Below, in pieces: positions 25,001-38,119 of a DNA stretch of 64,000 nt. Position 1 is the stretch's first letter. Each line of letters begins with the position of its first letter. The stretch is from Platynereis dumerilii (Eukaryota > Annelida > Polychaeta > Phyllodocida > Nereididae). Under the pieces are notes generated by a model. It did no database searches. It saw only the letters and a list, made by a program, of their open reading frames with translations, and was not told the origin of the DNA. Where the stretch lies: positions 186,001 to 250,000 of the forward strand of contig JAPTHN010000230.1 in NCBI GenBank assembly GCA_026936325.1, written 5' to 3'. The translations under genes and the position numbers were made by a program.

Positions 25001-28000
25001 GGGATGAACAAAATGGCTTATGAATGAATAAATGAACGAGTGAATGAATAAATGAATGGATGAATGGATGAATGGATGAATGAAAGAGTCTCTAATGCAG
25101 TAGTTGAGGTTTCTCTGAAGCTCTATAGTAGATCCCAAATGTCTGGCTGATTCAGACAGGAAATTCTTGTGGGATCTGTAGGTGGAATATTTAAATACAG
25201 ACACGAATTTGTCTATCATTTTTCTCTCTGTTTTGTGTTTCATTTTGCATTTTTCTCTTCACTTTCTCAAAGGGGTTTCCACAGTTACTTTACATCCATT
25301 TTTATAGCTTTCGGTACTTTTCTATCCTTTATTTTCTCTCAAGATTTTTATGTTTTTTTTGTATTTTTTTTCCAGATTTTTTATTGGTCTTGGGATCCAA
25401 TCTGCCACTGACTGCCTGCAATGTCTTGGAAGAGAAGATCTGTCAATTTATATATTGTAATTGTGGATTCAGACTGAGAAATATTCCTTTCACTTTATGT
25501 ATAATTGTGGTTGTTTGATGAAGCATCACTATATTGGAAACAGACACATCATAGATTCAGAAGTTATATATGGATGAAATCATGAGGAAATAAAAACAAA
25601 TCTAATTTATAATTGCCAAACATGTCTGGCCTCACAGCTGCGATTATTTGGTAACTGCTGCTACTGTCTATTTGCCCAAGAGAAAACGGTGCCCAGTGTT
25701 TCAAGAGAGTCAACCTTTGACAAACAAAATTCTTATTGACCAGTTGATTTCAACACAAAGTGATTGCTTACTACTGTGTGCATGTCTGTGCAACCAACTT
25801 GCATTTAACAAAAAAATGCTACAGTCTTTAAAACAGCTCTTGGACTTGCTACTGAAAGGCTGTAAGCCACTGGTTTGACTTTGTTTCCCAGAACTAAATA
25901 CAAGCACACAAATCACTGCCTACAGTTTCAATCTTGCCAAAACCAACCCTTTTTTGTCTTAAGATAAATGATCTATTCTTTCCCCTTATAATTTATCACT
26001 AGCTAAGTCTAGCAAGACCTCCATCCTCAACAGAAACTGATAACTTTCTCCTGTCTTTGCTGAAGCTCTACAGCTTGCAAAGTAACACTCTCTGGGTCTC
26101 CCTCCATTTTCCAAGATGGCCACCACAATGTCATGTAAATCTCTTGGCTATCTCTGGGCTTGCTTGTGTAAAGCCATTATTATTGGTTATAGTTGACGAC
26201 CTGATGTTAAGACAGAAGCTTTCATGCCAACATAGATTAGTTGGTTTGAATTTATTTGTTAACTAAAACTAAACTACAGCTTCAATCTTGCTAAAGATCA
26301 GTTCCTTTTTTCCTCAAGATAAATCATCTGTTAATTTCTCTGCTAACTGATCACTGGCTAGACCTCCATCCTCAACAGTCAACACAAAGTAATAGGTTTC
26401 TCCTGTATTTTCTGATGTCTACAGCTTGCAAGGTATCACTACCTGGGTCTCCCTCCATTTTCCAAGATGGCTACCACATGTAAATCTCTTGGCTTCCTCA
26501 GGGCTTGCTTGTGTAAAGCCATTGGTTATAGTTGACGACTAATGTTAAGACAGAAGCTCTCATGCACATAGATGAGTTTCCAATGTGGTTTGTCAAATAA
26601 AACTAAATACCAGCACACATACCAATCCCTATAGCTTCAATCTTGCTTTAAAAAATCATCATTTTATGCCTTTAGATGAATTGTCTATTTCTTGCTCATG
26701 TAATTGATCACCCGCTAGACTTCCATCCTCAAGAGTCAACACAAACTGATAGCTCTCTTCAGTCTTTTCGAAACCCCTCCAGCTTGCTTAGTATCACTCC
26801 CTTCATTTTCCAAGATGGCCACCACATGTAAATCTCTTGGCTCCCTCAGGGCTTGCTTGTGTAAAGCCATTGGTTATAGTTGACGACTAATGTTAAGACA
26901 GAAGCTCTCATGCCAACATAGATGAGTGAGGCTACTGTCTAACAAACCCCTGTGTTGTGATTAACACTGGCAGATGGGTTCTCAGGTCCTGTGTTTGGGG
27001 TAAATGGGCATTATGTAGCACTTAGGGTGACTATAGCCATATGTGTGAGGACTGCAGGGTCAAAGGTCTGACTGAGTGGGAGAAGGATCAAGAATTCACA
27101 GATCAGGATTCAGCCTTTTTTATATATACAATGCAGAAGAGCATCAGAATCACAAAAAATGTTCTTGTTCAAAATGAACAGCTTGGAGGTTAGCTAGATA
27201 TATGAAAATTAATATAAAATCATTTGTGTCTTTAATGCTTTGAAGAGGACAGCATCAATATACTGTATTATAACTCCATAATTTCCAACAAATCTCACTG
27301 AAACTATAGTTATGAACAGCCCATTAAAAATGGAAGAATAATCATTATAATGCAAATGACTCATGCACCGGTATAACTAGAAAATTCTATTTCAAAAACT
27401 GATATTATCAAATTTTTGTCTCTCTGGACAGACACGAAAGCCCTCACAAACTGAAGATAATAGTGACAGTTCTACTTCTCGAACGATTTGTTATAAAAAT
27501 TTGCTTGAATGCTTGAATTTTACAAGGAGGTACTGTTGAATACATCGTCTAGTATTCAGTGGAGTAACTGTGTCCACTTCTTTTACAGGAGTTGACAAAA
27601 TGAGCCCAAATGAGGAGAGTTTTTGAGCTTCTTTTTACCATGGTTCATCCCAAAGCCATAAACAACTTGATGCTTTTTACACAATTTTTCCTTCTTTTTC
27701 TTCTTTAAGTCTAACTGTAACTCTAGTGTGAGAAAGGAAATGCTTGTTACTATTAAAAAGACATTAGTGTAATGTATGCCTTCCTATAATTCACTACCAT
27801 GTACATGCATGTAGCAGACCTCTCACTGTCAAGTTGATGAAAACTATTAAAAAACAGCAGTAAATTTAAAGCAAAAAATGAAAACAAAACAAATTGTAAA
27901 ACTGAACTGCACAAAAAATGGCAATGTAATTACTGTGTTCGAAAGTGGTTGGAAGACCGTGTAATTTTGGCCTTAGACAACTTTACGCCATGTTGGTTTA

Positions 28001-31000
28001 ACTTCTGTTCAGAGTGGAAAAAAAGGACCGAAAAGAAAAAATTGTCATAAATTGCTGCTCAAGGATGCAGATCTCAGACTCCAGAAAGAAGTTGGACCAT
28101 CTTGTTATATCAGTGCCTGATGCAGACTAGAGTTACAGTGGTACCTGCGTTGTAAGACCACCTGTTGTAAGACCGACTTGCCTTAATGTCGCTGATATTT
28201 AAAATACAATCAATTCAGATTGTAAAGATAGAAATACATAAAATAGAAATATTTAGGTTAAGCTAAAAGATAAAATATCAAATGAACAGCATGAAGACTG
28301 CATTAGAATTGCCTACTCAAATGCGCTCTTTGACTCTATACGTGCTCTTCGATTCCTTGAAAGTGCTTGCCATATTGGTGTCGCTTTATGAGACAAGTTA
28401 AAGTTATGCCTTGTTGTTTTAACTCTTTGCCTTTTTCATACCTGAAGAGAGGAAAACACACCTTCCAAGAGACAAGCCAACAAATTTGTTGCTAAAAGAT
28501 CCTCCTGGAACTCTGGACAGCATCTGACTGTAAGTTTTTCATTTGTTGGTAAAGAATAGGAGACACAAAAATGCCAACAATCTTGCAGATTCTGGTTTAT
28601 TTATGTATGTTTATGTATATTTATATTTACTGGTACTAGGCGTCATTACATTACAGAGTAAAGGGAGTACTTCCACTGCTCTTCCAGTTTTGTTGTATGT
28701 ACTGATATTATTGAAGAATATCATGATACTGATTTTATTTCTAGCACTGCAGCTACTCTGCACATAGAAGTCTGAAAAGTGGTTTACAAAATGTGTACTG
28801 TTTGGACAAGTGACTGCTCTGACTGATAAAATATTTTCTTCGAATTAATTAAGTTAGATATATGTTCTAGGCCTTTATAAATTGGGTTACCACCATGTAA
28901 AATTTCAAAATATGCATTGATATGGCATATACATTTTTAGGCTCTTTTATACCCCTAATTTATTAAATATATTTATTTATGATCAATATATCAGTTTATA
29001 GCAAATTAAAAGAAAAGTGACACAACCTCTTACAGACCACAAAAACCACCACTGTTTTACATCTATAGGCAAGTAGGCCTATTGCACATTTTTGCACACT
29101 TCAGGCTAGTATTTCAAAGGGATTTTTTTGTAAGAATAATTGTGGTTTGTGGTTTTATCCCAATATTTTGTGGTGTACCACAAAGAAATGCAGTCTCACC
29201 ATGTATATACAGTGAAGCATATCACACAGAATGCTTAATAAACAATATTTGTAGTTAGCATCAACACCTTTCTGTGATATCTACAAGAAAATTAGCAGAA
29301 AAAGTCCAAAGGGTTATGTGGGATTTTTTTGCTCTTAGAACAATCATGTAATTATTGACAATAGTGGGAAAATTTGAGACAAAAAGAAGATGAAGATAAT
29401 GATGAGGAAAAGAAGAAGAAGAAGGGAAAAAAAGGCAGAAGAAGAAGAAGAATGTGAGAAAAAAAGAAAAGAAGACGAAAATGAAATGATGTTAGCTACC
29501 ATGGAAGCATAACGATATACATCCGTGTTAGCTACAATGACGGAGAACAGTATATGAAGAGTCAAAAGTCGAAAACAATGGAGGAGGCGAAGAAGGAAGA
29601 GACAAAAAAGAAAAATATAGTACAATGAAGAAGATAAAAAGAAAGGAAATGAAGATGTTAGTAAAGAAAGGAAGAATCTATAGGCGTACAAAGCCAGAAG
29701 GGGATTACAGAATATAAAATCATTTCAGAAACTGTTTTTTCTTAATTGACTAATAAAGCCTTTTTTTCTTTTAAAATGAACAAAGAATACCCTGTCAATT
29801 CAGTTTGGCAAACAACATGAGAACTCTTCATTAAACTCAGTTTTAATATCAGACAACTGTGGATAATTCTATAAGCCTATCCAAAATACAGGGGTGTGGT
29901 GTCCATAATTTGTTCTTTCATTTTCTTTATCCCTTCTTTCTTTTTCTTTCTTTTGTTTTTCTTATTTTGATTTTTTTAGAAAAATGGTCATGCAGATATG
30001 TGCATGCCTGAATATGATACTTTCATGTTTTACAGTGTTAAGCAGTGCATGACACTAGGTATAAAAACACCATATAAAAAATACAAAAATTAAGAAACAA
30101 AGTGCGAAAAAAAATCATCAGTGACATCACTGAGGTTCATCTTTGAAGACAGTGTCTGGCCATCATTAGGTATAAAAAAGACAAAAAAAGTGAAAAATAC
30201 ATAAATACAGCTGTTCACTATTAGGTGTATATTCCATTGTGTATATGATGATTGTCACTCCATGTCACCATATAATTGCATTAATTCAAATAACCCATAA
30301 TGTACATCCATGATGTTTTTGTCTTTTTGATGCTAAAATAAAGCCCTAATGTTCTCAAATCTGACAAGAAAATAGCCCTAGAATAGTTGAAAATAGCTTA
30401 TAATGGTATGTGCATGTTGTAAAGACAATTTAAGGATTGTATTTGAGTAATTACTGAAAGACTTAGATATATTGTATCGTGATATTCCAATACACCGGAA
30501 TGATACAATGATGCTTTACAAAATTAAACTCACACACATCTTTTAGCCTATATGTCTGAACGTTTAATGATTGTCCATTCATTCTGGGTTCCATGCAGTT
30601 TTAGAAACACTATTTTCTTCTTTCTCAAAATTATGCCCAAGAAGGACCATACATCTCCTCATACTGTCGCAGGTATAGCACTAAGCTTATGAGACAAATA
30701 TCAACTGTTTAATCTCATTCGCTTCTATATGACTCTGTCACTTCAGTTTGATATATGTCATTGAATAACATATTTTTACTCATTGTAAAAATTATATTTC
30801 AATTTATTCCATCAGAACTGCAGAAAAGCATTCAGACACGGTGCATGTTATCAAATCATCTCTTACTATACTATGGGGAGTATTCACTCAAGTATATAAC
30901 CTTTTCCCCATATTTATTTCACTATGCACTAGAATGCTAACACTTTTGTATATTTGTACAACTTTTTAAACAGATATGAAAACATGGCCACAAGTTACGT

Positions 31001-34000
31001 ATATCTGACATTTTGATATCAATTTCAGCCCAAAAAAGCTCATGTATGTTTTGCAACTATTTTTACTTTGTCATGTAGCTATAAATATGAGAGTTCGACA
31101 CCCTTCAGTTTAAACCATACTTTTTCCATACAGAGCATTTCCTATGTGTGAAATTTGAAATGTAAATATTATTTTAAAAAAGGCAGGGTGAAAAATTGCA
31201 TTTGCATACATGCACAGTTCAGTTTAGTTCACAGACATGTGTCGGCTTAGTTCATGAGGGTGCTCATCTGACTGTCACAGTGTCATACAGAAAGCATAGT
31301 GTATACTCCATGTGTTTTAAGTTTAATGAAATAAATATGATTTTAATATCATTAATGTGGCTGGTTTCTCTGATTAAACATCCTAAACATGTCAAATAAT
31401 ATTGATGTGAGAGAAGAACAAAAAAAAAAGCGCTAAGAAATCACATGACAACTTAGTGGCCTTTCAGACCAATCAGAAAGAATTTCAAGCGCATGTGGTA
31501 GTGATGACATCATGAAGGTAGCACCAGGTGTTCAGGTTTGGGTTTCGCTGAAGAATTTGATATCATATGACTTTGAAAAGGTGTAAAACAGGGAGGTGTG
31601 GTTTCCCTGCGTTTATCTCAGTTTGTTTAGTATGTTTGGTTAAAACTCCTGTGCTGACAATCTATCTGTCTTTGTGCCTGTCTATCAATCTATCCCTCAA
31701 TCTGTCTATTATATTTTGCTCATGCGAATACTTATCACTTCTTTTTCCTAACTATCTTTTCAATTTGGTCCCCTCTCTTCTACCTTTACACTAATCTTTC
31801 CGCCATCCTGGTTTGCCTGTAATTCTCTTACATATGGACAGCAGAACTAACCCAGCTTATACCCAGGACATAGTAACTTGTAAGTTATCATCAGAAAATT
31901 GCTGAATGGCAATTTTAGCATAATAACTCCTGACATACAGACCCTCCTCCACCAGTACATCTTGCTGACAGCTTGTCTATCTACACCTGAGTGAATTGCC
32001 AGCCAGAAACACAGACAGATTTCATGTGAGGCAAATATTCTGTTTATCATCGCCCAGGTGTTTGTTGTAAAAACATGTGTTTCTGTCCCGCTGGCCCCTG
32101 TATGTAGTGTTAAGGTTGTACATTTTACTCTGGTTACAAGAAGGTAGGTTGGTAGGGTTGTAGGTTTGTTGGTGGGTATGGAAACCTTGAAAGTGGCAAG
32201 TGCAACCCTCTGAGCATGACAGTTACCAGTATCTGTCATGCTCTGAGACCATAATTCTAGAGATAGAGGGAATTAGCTCAGTTTTTGGCACTCTGAACTT
32301 TTCATTCGCTGCATGAGTTCAATTCAATTAAGTTCTGGCAGGGTCAGCTGGAACTACAATGTATGTTGGACAGCATTTTGAATCATCCTCTACTTCATCG
32401 CTGTGTCCTCCTTCGATACTAATTGGCATACCGAAGTGTGTGAATACAGGACATAAAGCCAATTCAAATAGTCCACCCGTCTTTGAACCAAGGCTCAAGA
32501 GATAAAGTCAATGTCGCTTCAGATGAGGGATTGAAAATAAAATTTCTCTTCAGAGCAATTGACCAAGGTATTGCTTGTAAATGACTTTTCCCTAACCCAT
32601 ATACTGGACAGCAAACAGGGATTCGAACCCTGGACCTTAAGACTGTCAATAGCACATAGTTATCCTACTACACACAAGGATAGATAAACTGATACAAACA
32701 CTGAAGTTTTCATCAGGAGGTGCAAAGGAAGTGGGAGTCCACCATATGTGAGAGATTTACCCCATGGGTTGGAAACTATAACTTGCACAGCATAGACACT
32801 GCTACAAGGGACCACACATTTCAAGATCCCAAACAGCATCATGAGACGTTGTTAGGTTGTTTATAAAACAGACTTTTGAATAACAAAGAGCAGGCATGTA
32901 AAGTTGAAACAATGACAAAGTTGGAAATTTTTCAAGCTTCGAGATCACAACTTTTGTCTCCTCAACAAGTTTGCCCAATGCATATCTTCAACTCTTTTTT
33001 CTCTGCTTTCCATTGCTCTCCACATATCCCATTGTTCCCATTGCATTCCTGCTTATTTTCCACTGCCTTGCATCTGCTTTCTACATCTGCTTTCTTCATC
33101 CGCTTTCTACATCCGCTTTCTACATCCGCTTTCTACATCCGCTTTCTACATCCGCTTTCTACATCCGCTTTCTACATCCGCTTTCTACATCCGCTTTCTC
33201 ACAGCTTATCAACTACTTTTCTTTCATTTTTCCAATTTTCTCAGCTTTCACACCAATTTTCCACTGTCCTTTAACTGCCCCTTGCTTTCTTACAACTTTT
33301 AAACTACTTTTCAACATTTTCCACATTTTTCCATTTAATTGCTTTCACTGCTTCCATTGGTTTCCCCCTTGATTTTCTCTCAGTATTCCTCGACTAGTTA
33401 ACAGAAAATCAACCACCTCAGACCTGATGCTGCTCAGAATTGGGGGTGAAAAGTTATCTACTAAACCACCCCTTTACATATGTCTGGGAGATGGGGTGTC
33501 CTGATTGCACCAGGCTGCATGTGCCTAAGACAAGACAGCAGAAAATTGGCAAAAATAGAGAGGGAAAAACTTGCAAAGTTTCTGAGAATCATAAAAATGC
33601 CTAGGTTCTGCAGTAAAATGCAACTAGAATGCTAGTAGATATTCAGTCTAGCATTGTATTGTTAGTCTAATGGGATTTCCAACTCATAAACCACAGTAAT
33701 ATAGCATAAAACCATTGCTATGATATATATCACAATTTTGGCACAATATAGTAATGACTTTTAGAATACCTGGCTAGGAGGTTAACAATTAGTCAGATTT
33801 TTACTGCAAACAAATTGCAATTGAAACATAATCCATGTGAAAATTACCAAAGTATAAATCATCAGTGAACACAGAACTGATTAGAACCTTCTTGCAGATG
33901 ACATGGAAAAGTCATGAATCAAGTAAATTCTAGAAAAATCAAAATTTAATGGAACATGCACCACTGCAGACTCTTCAACATTCATGAGGCAAATCATTTA

Positions 34001-35450
34001 GTGTTTTTTCTGTTCTCCTCTAAAACTGTATTTGTCACTCAATTGAATATCTAAGAAACAAAATGTAAAAATGTAAATAAACATAGGATAATCACACCTC
34101 CCTGTTTTCAAAGTCACATACGATATCCAACCCTTCAGCCAAACTTGCACCTAAACACCTGGTACTACCTTCATGATGTCATCACTACCACGTGCACTTA
34201 AATTGATTCTGATTGGTCTAAAAGGTCAGGACGTTGTCATGTGATCACTGATTAGTTGGCGTGTGGCTTTTGTTTTTGTTCTTTTTCACCACCTTCACTG
34301 GAGAGTTCCAAAATAAAAATACAAAAAGAAAGGTAGGAAGGAGTTATCCCCGAAACTTACTTTTACCTGAGGGCGAAATGTAGGAGGTAATGAAGCTGGG
34401 AACTTGTTACTTTCGGATAAAGAAAAGATATGATTTGTAGGTGTTGAGATTTTGCTCTGTTGAGGTTGAGAGGCATGGTGCTTCCCTGAAGCTTGTTAGA
34501 CAAGCTGGAAGAAACTCAGGCTTGAAGTAAGCTGACTTTTAGAGGACAAGTCAACTACAAAGTTTCAGAATAAAATGTTAGTCCAGCTAGTAACTTGGCG
34601 ATGCATTTTTATTATAAATTATTATAATTAAGAAGAATAAATCAACCAGAGACCTCCATTCTGGTCCAATGTAAGCTTATAGTTTCATTTTGTCTCAACT
34701 GTCTCATCATTTTATCTTGCTATTTAAAAAATGCAGCATTATGAATCAAATCGATCAAAAGGTAAAAAAAATCATGAAAAGATAGGCTGGCACATATGAT
34801 TGGTAACAATCAGATACCAACGCAGTATAAAGTCAGTTTTACCGGAGAACAATGGTGCCAAGCAGAGATACGTTTGCGCATAGAAATGGTTTCAAAAATC
34901 TGTCTGTAAGAAAGACATAACGAAGTTTTATCTACATCCAGTATACTTTTTTTAAGAACCTATAGTGCATACATAAATTATATTATGTATCACAGCGTCT
35001 GTACGAAAAAAAAAAATTAGAAATATAAAAAGTTCCCAGCCCTCAAATTGCTTTGTAAAAACTAGTTGCAACTATATTGAAAGAGGGGAGGAAAAGTTGA
35101 AGATAAAAAAATCACAAAAAATTGAATAGTTTTCAGTCTGGGGTGAAAATTGATCACTCCCCTGCCATTTACTTTTGATCAAATGATGGATTAGGGAAAA
35201 GAAAATAGAAATATAATTGGCCAGACATATTTTACAGGCAAATACCTACAGAGGCACCTGAATGCTGTTAAAACTCTGAAAAGAAGTTGTTAGTTGAGGG
35301 TTATGTAGAACAACCAGGTTGCTATTGCAACTAATTTATCACGTCTTTTTGAAGAGCCACTAAATTGCAATATCCTGTGTATATGTATCTCAATTATTTA
35401 CCTGTCGACCAGTTCACAGTTCATTCACCTTTGCATCTCTGTTTGCTTTC

Positions 35451-35545
<95 letters not shown>

Positions 35546-38021
35546 CCCCTCCTTCTCCCTTCCCCTCCTCCTCCTTCATCTAAAGCTTTTCTTTCTCCTT
35601 GCTTCTTTTCTCCCTCCATTTCCTTTCGTGTTCATTCTTCCTTTCTCATTTTTTTGCCTTTCTATAGTTCTCCTTTTCCATATTCTCTATCTCTCTCATT
35701 CTCTTAATCTTTCTTCCACCTATACCACCTCACCATTTACCAGTTCCAATTCACCATTTGAACAGTAAACCATCACGATCTCCTCACCATCCAGAATCCC
35801 CAATAAACCTAGAGCTCACCATTTGGTAGGTGTTAGGCAGAAGCAACCAAAAACCTATCCATGATCAGTGGGAAATTGTGTGTTGGACACATCTGCAACA
35901 TCTTGCCCTGCAGTAGGGCCTGTTATCAACCAACACTAAGTGCAATTGACCTTAGAAATTGCCCCATGTCGATTTCTGACCTTATGCTGTTTAGGATAGT
36001 TTGGCAGAAGATTTCCAAGATTTTCCAGGTGTGAGAAACAGCCAGGTGGCAATAAGCATGTGTAAGCATGGGAACCTGGCTGTTACGAGGTACTATGTTG
36101 AAGACTTGAAGGTACTAAGTAGCATGACTGGCCGGTACTAAGTAGGGATTAAAGGGGTATGGCTGGGGTCTGCTATCCATCCTATATGTTTCCTCAACTA
36201 TTATGACATTGACTAAGGCACATTTTATTGAGGAACTGTTCAAACTCTAAGATGACTATGTTTCCAGTCTCTTACTCATTTTAATCTAGTTTTTAGAAAT
36301 GTTTTAAACTTGATTTTAAAATGTAACACAACTTCCTCTGCAGGAGGTTCGCGTATCGCCCAACAAAAAAACAGAATATAAGTAGTATAAGAAGAAGTCT
36401 TTTCATGTCTTTACGAACTAGAAGAAAACATGGAAGACATTTTGGTGGTCATCAAGGTACGAAACTAACAACTAACAAGAGTGAAGAATAATAGTCTCAG
36501 ATAAATGGTGGAAGTGTGGAAGAGGGGACACAACAGGAAATTCATGTTTGACCTCCCAAATTCTAAACAAATTTCTTTAAAATTCCTCCTGATCTAAGCC
36601 TTGTCTGCAAATTAATCACCAGTAGAGTAGAGAATTAGGTCAACTGAGGTCAATGTGTTGAAAGTGGGTCACCAGGGGTCATATGCCAGACTTGGAAACA
36701 GTTAAGTCTTAAGTAGATGTCTAATCCATCCTTAAGACCTGTTAACTACTTTCACAGACTATGGAATGTTTTTCTTACCTTAACTACTGTCTGAGAACTT
36801 TTTGCACCAGTTCGTTCCAAATTCCAAACTTTTATCTCAATGAAAAGTCGATTTAGGGCTTTTCTGATTAAATTATCTCCCGCCATGCTTCTGACATTTT
36901 GTTAGTGGAGATTGTATTGTGTTGCTTGTCAGAGATACTTGGTAATTTATGCAAACATGTGAAAAAAATGACACATTTCTATGGTAATTTGCAAGTTGAA
37001 GGCTTGAGTGATAAATTTACAAAGAACTAGCTTCACTGAATAGGTAATTTAGTTAAGATAATGACATTTTTTATAACAAGAAGGGAGATTTTCTGTCATA
37101 AAATTTGTGAGCTAAGTTTCTGTTGGTATCCATGCTTCTAAGTTGAGCCTACTGTAATAATGACTCCAAAATAGCCTGCATTTTTTATCATAAATTTGTG
37201 AAATTCTAACATTACACTGACCGTCCATCATGAGTCACCATATTCTATATATACTGTATTAATCTTAAATAATATAGATATAAGGACACTTATTAAAGGC
37301 GGACTGATTTTTCTTTCTTTGCATAGAATTTATGTAATTTGTGACAATTTTTATGATTAGGCTCAACTCGACAATGATCAAGAAAATTTCAAGTCACAAA
37401 TGTGAAAAATGTTCACTTACATTTCACTATATCATCAATCAATATATACACCAAACAGTACTTGAATCCTATATTATCATAAGCCACAGTACAGTACTTT
37501 ACCCTAATACTTATCCTGTGTACAGTCCAAACTGGCACTGCACGAGTTAAACAGTACATTTGCTTATGCTACCTGAGCCACTATGGGGTTCTCCAGGGCT
37601 ACCTAGTTTACCCACCACAGCCAGAAATCTTGACACCTTTTAACCAGTTAACAGAATTCCAGAATTCCATTGCTGTAATATGGGCTGTGGACCTGCCCAG
37701 GGCCAGGTAAAGTACCCCACTTTTAGCATACACCTAATCTAGATCACCATGCCTCAAAAAGTTAAGAGATATAAGATTGAACTACATGTTTTTGTACAGC
37801 AAAGTACTGTTCAGCTAGACATCAGATATGTTTAAGGTATTTCAAAGAAAAAAACTAAGGTATTTGATATTAGTGTCTATGAAGGTGTACTGCAGCAACT
37901 ATTGAAAAAGTGGATATATTTACCTGCAAAAAAAGGATATATGTTTGGATTGCAGCATCATGTACCTATACCCATCGTTGTGTGAGGTCTCGAGAAGTCT
38001 GGCATAGCTGTGGTTTTATCT

Positions 38022-38119
<98 letters not shown>

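Noticed and set aside
29344-29691. 115-codon minus-strand frame rich in Leu, Phe and Ser
   Set aside because: It is the complement of a GAA/GAAAA purine-rich tract.
31847-32239. 130-codon minus-strand frame
   Set aside because: No recognisable domain, no splice context, and it lies among SINEs; chance is the simpler reading.
32876-33372. Two overlapping 132-133 codon frames with a repeating peptide
   Set aside because: A 13-bp minisatellite stays open in all frames of that strand; no domain and no coding signal outside the repeat.
35365-35583. Open frames made of YLSI repeats in the TCTA/GATA arrays (also 38.0, 45.0 and 47.1 kb)
   Set aside because: They are translations of tetranucleotide microsatellites.
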